Shown: piece by piece, positions 58,320 through 64,000 of the stretch
Layout of the letters: every line of letters starts with the position of its first letter
Position numbering within the stretch: the first letter of the stretch is position 1
From: Hibiscus mutabilis
Taxonomy: Eukaryota; Streptophyta; Magnoliopsida; Malvales; Malvaceae
Reading direction: 5' to 3'
Assembly (NCBI GenBank): GCA_019671005.1
Contig: CM033726.1
Coordinates: 26,174,440 to 26,238,439 of the forward strand
DNA length: 64,000 nt
The notes under the pieces: model-generated
Seen by the model: only the letters and a program-made list of their open reading frames with translations
What the model was told of the DNA's origin: nothing
Database searches by the model: none
Made by a program: the position numbers and the translations under genes

Positions 58320-58688
58320 GATAATCATTTTGGCTCATATTCTTGTTTTGAAACACTTTAACCCTCAGCGTAAATATCCTCTTTGTGGATGAAAATTGTT
58401 CGTCAACTAACGATAAATAACTTTGAATGACTTGACAAAATCAGTAGAAAAATAATTTTATATCTTATAAAATTATTTTTTAAATGATGTATCATTCTGT
58501 CAAGTCAGCACATTTGTTTATATGATACTGCTATGTCAGTGTGCATGCCATGAAGATTTGCTACATCATTTCAAATCATTTATCGTTAGTTGACTAACAA
58601 TTTTCATTCACGGATGAACCATTTGTCCTAAAATGAAACGTTGAAGGCTAAAGTGCTTTAAAAAATAATAGAAGCCAAATTAACTATC
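58320..58688. mobile_element. Foldback-type MITE with ~100-bp inverted arms
   Basis: The left arm (58320-58420, gataatcattttggct ... gtcaactaacgataaat) is repeated in inverted form at about 58578-58688 (atttatcgttagttgac ... agccaaattaactatc) with moderate divergence. The central ~150 bp is AT-rich and non-coding. A clean target duplication was not found. Long arms suggest a Mutator-type or foldback MITE. Confidence 0.75.
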
Positions 58689-58826
58689 AGGTCAAATGCA
58701 GGGCTGAACATGGTTAATCAAAAACTGAAAACTGATCTGAACCAAGGTGTTTAGACGGTTTATGGTTCACAAGTTTACGGACCGAATTAAACCGCAATTG
58801 ATTTTTTATTTAATTTATAAATATTT

Positions 58827-61165
58827 TGTAAGACCTGAATTTTATCCGGGTACCCATATATATATATTTCTCTTAGCAAATAAAAATAAATAAACAAAAT
58901 CTAAAATAAAAAAAACATAGTCCAAAATTTATTACATATTTTCCATATACATATACAAAGCCCGTTTACAGTTTAAAAGCCCAAATTCTCAATTTACAAT
59001 CTGTTTCCCTACCAGATACACTAATTTACAGCCCAACAAACACATAATTGGATCCAAAAATCAATTTCCCGCTCAAAACTGCCACATGGCATCCTTCTAC
59101 TGGTCCGCAAGGCCTCACGCGGATAATGTTTATGTTGGAGATAGCTGACCGTTGACGTTAGCACCGTGACATCAGCAATAATGTCATAATCTACTCCCTA
59201 TAAATACCAGGAGAGAGAAGGTGTCAGATCATTAGTGACAATTGATTACAGTCCATTAATAGTAATAATAAATATAATATAATAAAAGAGAAAAGAGAAA
59301 TCTTACCTCTTTGGAAGTCAAGCCATGGAGGGGAAGTAGCCGAAATATGAAGAGTCGTTCGGAAGCCAAAGAGATTGCTGAGAGCACGAACGAACATCAG
59401 AAACTCGTCGAGGATGACAATCGAAGCCATCATCAAACCGCCAAAGGGTATACTTCCTTCCAAAATTTTAGTTTCATACAAAAAACACGCAAAGCATTAG
59501 ATCGAAACAAAAAAGAGAAAATAGAAACATGAAATGCATGACAAATGGTTTTCGGTTGATGCTTATCTTGAACGACGGCTAGTGTTCAATTTATAGTGGA
59601 GTCAAAAAAGGTTAGGGCTTCGGGCAGATAGATTTAAGCGGTTGGAAATAGGTGGTTTTGATGAATCAGGCTTAGTTTAGGAATTAAGATAAAAACATAA
59701 ATTTTTAATAAATTTTAAGGTTCAGGCATGATGGTCGAAAATTGCCCTATGAAGGCGGTCGGCGTCGCCTGCGGCCGAGAAGACCTGATGGCAAGGCTCA
59801 TAACAACTTTATGCCGGAGTTCATCGTGTTCATCCAACTTTAAATGAACATGGATGAACATTCAAGGGAAAAGGGGTGGGTTTTAACCATTTGAAGGTTA
59901 ATTTCTGGTTTTAGAGTGTTTTTTAAAGAGCGTTGAGAGAGTTGAGGGAAAAAGAATTTTTTGGCTAAAGACATGGCGGAACAACGTCATTTTGGGGGCT
60001 GGATAAAGGGGGATTCATGCCCTGAATTCAGGTCGGGCTTCAGACCCGCACTCATCTTTTCGGAGCCTTTAAATTTGGGCTTTAAGTTTGTAATCATTTC
60101 AATTAGTTTTGCTAATAAAAATCAGTTTTCCAAGTTTGTATTTCTTTTAATTTAGTCTTGCTTTTTCTTTAATTAATTGTCTAATTTAAATTCAATTAAA
60201 TTGTAATATGAATGATACATGTTTTAAATTAAACCATGTAGTATTAGTTGTTAGATAATTAAACACTTAGATTTAATTAATTGTTTAAAGTCTTAGTCTT
60301 AGGATTAATTAGGATTTAATAATTAAATTAGGAGACATAATTGTAGAAAATTAATGAGTATTAAATGAGAAACTTTAAAGTTCCAATTTGAATGATGTCC
60401 CATTGCAATTAGATGTTATTCAACATGGGCTTTGAAGTAGAATATTTAATATTCATTAAAACCCTATAAAATGGCAAATAACCTAGATTAATTAATTAGA
60501 GCTTTAAATAGGATTAAAACTTAAATAATTAGTGTAATTAATTAATTAAGAAATATTATATATAATTTTGGGGGTTTAAATATGGATGGTTAAATTAAAA
60601 AATATTCGTAGATTTAAATAATATACAAAATTAAATAGTGCCTTTTAGATTTGTTCTTAAAATGAACAAGACAATAATTAATCATGCATATAAAACCTTT
60701 TATATTCGAAATGTAATTTTGGAATATGAATAAAGGTTCCCTAAGCATATAGGGGTGTTTCCAATCTTATATTCAGAACAAAAATATATTTCCTTATAAA
60801 AGGAATATTCCCATTTGGAATACAAACTTAGTTAATAATTAATGATTAAGTTAAATTCGAAATATTATTCTCAAAATGTCAACATGCCACGGAAAATTTA
60901 AGGTACCGATATCGGGCATTTGTGAGATGCTAATCCTTCCCCATACGTAATCGACTCTCGAACCCAATTTTTTAAAAGAACGAATGTCTGGTTGTTTTAT
61001 GGTGTCCGGTCTACCAAAGTTACTGTTGGCGACTCCAAAATATTTTTAAAATCAAATTAAAAAGGAAAACCCCTACTTTTCAAACTGGATCGTCAAGCTA
61101 TTTTTACGCAGTTTAAAAATGGTTTCAACAGCTTGACGATTCCATTGGGGATCAACTTCATGAGT
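58827..61165 (+). mobile_element. Putative LTR of a Tat/Ogre-like gypsy element
   Basis: Starts TGTAAGACCTGAATTT. A good core promoter, ccctataaataccagga, lies near 59196-59212. Near the right end are gatgctaatccttcccc, cgactctcgaaccc, ggtgtccggtcta and ttggcgactcc, phrases I associate with Tat/Ogre LTR ends. A hairpin with arms atcgtcaagct / agcttgacgat lies at about 61087-61143. The partner LTR is not in the window; boundaries are approximate. Confidence 0.5.
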
Positions 61166-62930
61166 TAGGCCTAATAAATTTTACGTGGCTTTTTGGCATT
61201 TAAGGATGGTAATTCGAATTTAATTTTTTCAATAATTATTGGATAGATTTATGGAAAGAATGGGAATATACTTTTTATCTGTGTGATATATCTGTCATTT
61301 ATGCATAAGCCTTCTACTCGGGCTTCTCCTTTAGGTGGGAGCGAGACATGATCCTACGTGAGGTATTCATCTCCGTGATAAAAAATTTGTCTTTATTCCT
61401 ATATACCAACCTTATACACCGTGAGGTTACGCTTCCGCTATAAGGGGACATATACTCCCGAATCGATGTCTTATTGTCGCAGTAGACAGTAACGATAGTT
61501 CGGGTACTCAGAGTCTAGAACAAAAACCACATGTTGTAATCTAGAAGCCTACTCTACTAGAGCCAGATAGGGACCCAAGATAGGGTGCTGCTGTTTTAAA
61601 TACGCTTTTCTGGGTTTTTTTTGCTCGATATGAACTTCCTTTTTGTGTCAATTTAATTTTTATTTGTACAATTATTTCACCGTACTGACACATTTCCTTT
61701 TTTTGTTTTGTTTTGCCTTTTGTTTTTGTATTCATGCATTGCATTACTTAAATATTGTATTTAAAAAAAAACATCGTTTTTAATAACATCACATTTTTTT
61801 CAAATAACATCGCATTTTTAGTAATATTTTATTTTTTTTCAAATAACATTGTATTTTTTTTCCAAAAAAAATTGTACCTTTTTTCAAATAGGATTACATT
61901 AGCTAAAACCGATATTCTGAGAAACATGGGCAATAGGCTTGTTAGGGTCAGGAAATCTCAGAAGGTTATTGAGGGTCTCTTGGGTCATGTTGAATAAGGA
62001 TTGACCAGTCACAGAATGAGATGGTAATTCGAGCTGCCACATTGCTTAGAATTAAGGAAGCTGAAATAGAATGTTTCAGATGGAAGTATTGATATTGATG
62101 TACAAGAAGGTATCACATCTCACATGAGGGTTCAATCTGAAATGATTCTTCCTGTAGAAAAGAGAGAAAAAAGAGATAAAAAAAGAAAAAAAAAGTGGAA
62201 AAATTTCCAGATCAACAACTTGGGCATATGCAAGAAATCCAGTAGATTTGAATTTGAATGGAGTGTTTAACCTGGATGCACTGGTGGATTTTAAAAATGC
62301 CGAGATGAAGGTAATCTAGTAGACATATGTAAAATGACTAAATAAAAGCCAAATTATGGTGTTTCTGCCAAAATCATATTGATCAATGGTTCAATGATAG
62401 TTAGAGAACATGATGGTTCTAGCAAAGTTGAGGCACTGCAGAATCTTTCTTTGAAGCAATAAAAATCAGAGATTCAGTTAAAGATCGATTTTTTTCACAA
62501 AGGAATTGACTACAAAAGGAGCAAAGATCACAAGAATACAAGATGGAGAGATCAAAGAATTTAGTAAGAAAATAAAGATGATTAGTCCTATCTCGTGCAG
62601 AATCACTTTTTGATGATGGTGTCCCGAAGTTTTACTAGTCTTTCCATGGCATAGTTTTGAAACACTGAATCAATGATCTCATCAGGAATGAACATTTATA
62701 TTTTGAGATTGGAGAGCCCCAATTCTATAAAGATCGTTATTTTCTAGAGGAATTGAGATAAAAGAGAAATGAAAGAGTCCAAAGTAAGCTTATATAATAA
62801 ATTCAATACAGTTTGAGGTCTACCAGAATTAGATTAATGTTTGACATATATTTCTTCAAAGTTTCATTTACTGAAGAATACCCCAAAGTCATATCAGGGA
62901 TAGTTCAAAGATTTAGGGGGCCTTTTCCAA
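61166..62930. other. Probable internal or flanking sequence of the Tat-like element, decayed
   Basis: Contains a CA-/TTTTT-rich tract with repeated aataacat(c/t)..attttt units (61780-61900), then coding-like but stop-ridden sequence at 61900-62900. Fragments such as RNPVDLNLNGVFNLDALVDF (about 62230-62290) look like real protein but I could not place them in a family. Confidence 0.35.
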
Positions 62931-62934
62931 TTTT

Positions 62935-63610
62935 TTAAAATGGAGCTCTTAATTTATAGTTGGTAAGAAATAATTTTTTTTCTAAAAAATTATCTTAATA
63001 CAAAAAAATTGTTTAATTACTCTCTTGAACAACAAAAATTCTTTTATAAACATCTAAAAATCTAACATTTTCACTTAAAAAGTGCGTATCCTTTTGCATG
63101 TTTTGAAGAAAAATTATTTACAACATTTCCAATAGCAACTTCTTCCAAAAGATCACTCTCGATTGCCATCAAAACAAGTCCATTTAACCTTTCTTGTAAT
63201 ATAATTGTCCGTAAGTATGACTTCAACAACTTCAATTTTGAAGAACTTCGTTCTGCAAAGCAACAATAATAAAAATAGTCAATAAGGTTCTATAAGCAAT
63301 TGTCACATTTGGGAAGCAATTAAAACGTTTTAAAAAGCTTACTAAATCCATTGCTCTCATTTTTCCTTAGATAAAAGTTCTCTAAGTAATTTTAGCTCAA
63401 TAAATATTGCATTTCCATCAACATCAGATAACTCATATTTCTTAAGAGAATTTTTAAAATTATTACAATAAGTTTTGAGACTAACGCCATCCAATGAAAG
63501 TGATTTATCATAATGAAACAAAAAGCCAAAAAAATTCTCATATAATTGATGTTGTTCAAATCTCTTATCCAAAGAAATAATGGCTAGATCGACATTATAC
63601 AAAAAATGAC
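62935..63610 (-). pseudogene. hAT transposase remnant (ZMYM/TTF-type)
   Basis: The minus strand carries an intact 81-codon frame at 63357-63602 (RFEQHQLYENFFGFLF ... FIELKLLRELLSKEK). After frameshifts come a DLVSFLKRFNCFPNVTIAYR block (about 63280-63345) and a C-terminal dimerisation segment (SSKLKLLKSYLRT, then LNGLVLMAIE, about 63080-63255). These resemble the C-terminal half of plant hAT transposases annotated as zinc-finger MYM-like proteins. The catalytic N-terminal half is missing and frames are broken. Flanking ggggggcctttt (left) and gggggccctgtg (right, about 63741) may be decayed transposon ends. Confidence 0.75.
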
Positions 63611-63936
63611 TCCTTAGGAGATATTAATGTTCGTATGTTGCAATTAATTTGAAGGAGGGTGTAAGTTGTTAATTATCAAATATAAAAATTTATAAGCATT
63701 TAATTTATGTTTGGTCCTTATTTTGGGGGGCTTTCCTTTTGGGGGCCCTGTGCGATTGCTCCACTTACACATGTCCAGAACCCCCATTGAGTCAGATGCT
63801 CAAGTTGTTCCTATCAGTGGAAAATTAAAGACTAAACTGGATCTCATTCATGTTTCCTATCGTGAGCTATACATCAAATTGCTTGAAGCTTCAACGCATC
63901 ATTTAAAACCCTCAAAGCCCCATCATCCAAGTTGTT

Positions 63937-64000
63937 ATGTAATACCCTAAAATTTACTAAGTTGATTAAGGGTCATTTAGTACTAAGATAATAGCTTAAA
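63937..64000 (+). mobile_element. Start of another LTR at the window edge
   Basis: TGTAATACCCTAAAATTTAC opens in the style of the LTR starts elsewhere in the window and continues ttaagggtcatttagta. Cut by the right edge, so only a tentative call. Confidence 0.4.

Noticed and set aside
1..64000. CRISPR array or bacterial-type operon
   Set aside because: Tandem repeats have no unique spacers, genes have introns, and all other coding sequence is eukaryotic transposon.

Overview
This is a repeat-dominated stretch of a plant nuclear genome. Two spliced genes have plant-style introns, the LTR retrotransposons carry initiator-Met tRNA primer sites, and MULE, hAT and MITE remnants are present. The composition fits a eudicot. 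A Malvaceae/cotton-type genome is a guess only; nothing read here proves it.

Layout. 1-2045: part of a long Ty3/gypsy LTR on the minus strand, cut by the window edge. 2046-31555: remains of a Mutator-like (MULE) transposon. It was entered by an LTR-type sequence, then by element C (2492-28446, minus strand, target duplication GTTTA). Element C was in turn entered by element B (7749-25702, minus strand). Element B is a tandem LTR-internal-LTR-internal-LTR array, and its right end was lost in a deletion that also removed most of element C's gag. 31842-34319: a three-exon gene for a MiaB/CDK5RAP1-type tRNA methylthiotransferase. 36187-37671: on the minus strand, a three-exon gene for a small basic, probably organellar protein. 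38451-50015: element A, a gypsy element with two 4.2-kb LTRs around a decayed 3.1-kb internal region (target duplication CATTT). 50016-64000: intergenic sequence with MITEs, SINE-like pieces, a minisatellite, a Tat/Ogre-like LTR, a hAT transposase remnant and the start of another LTR at the right edge.

The only genes that look intact are the two spliced genes at 31.8-37.7 kb. Every transposon coding region read here carries stops or frameshifts.

The most notable signal is a 5S rRNA-derived segment of about 60 bp. It includes the region that holds the RNA polymerase III internal promoter, and it is present in all three LTRs of the A family, in the two complete ones just downstream of the LTR TATA-like box. 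Related B-family LTRs lack it. The second signal concerns the two B repeats: most differences between these near-identical copies fall at CAG/CTG sites and show repeated replacement patterns, which suggests methylation-linked sequencing error rather than real divergence.
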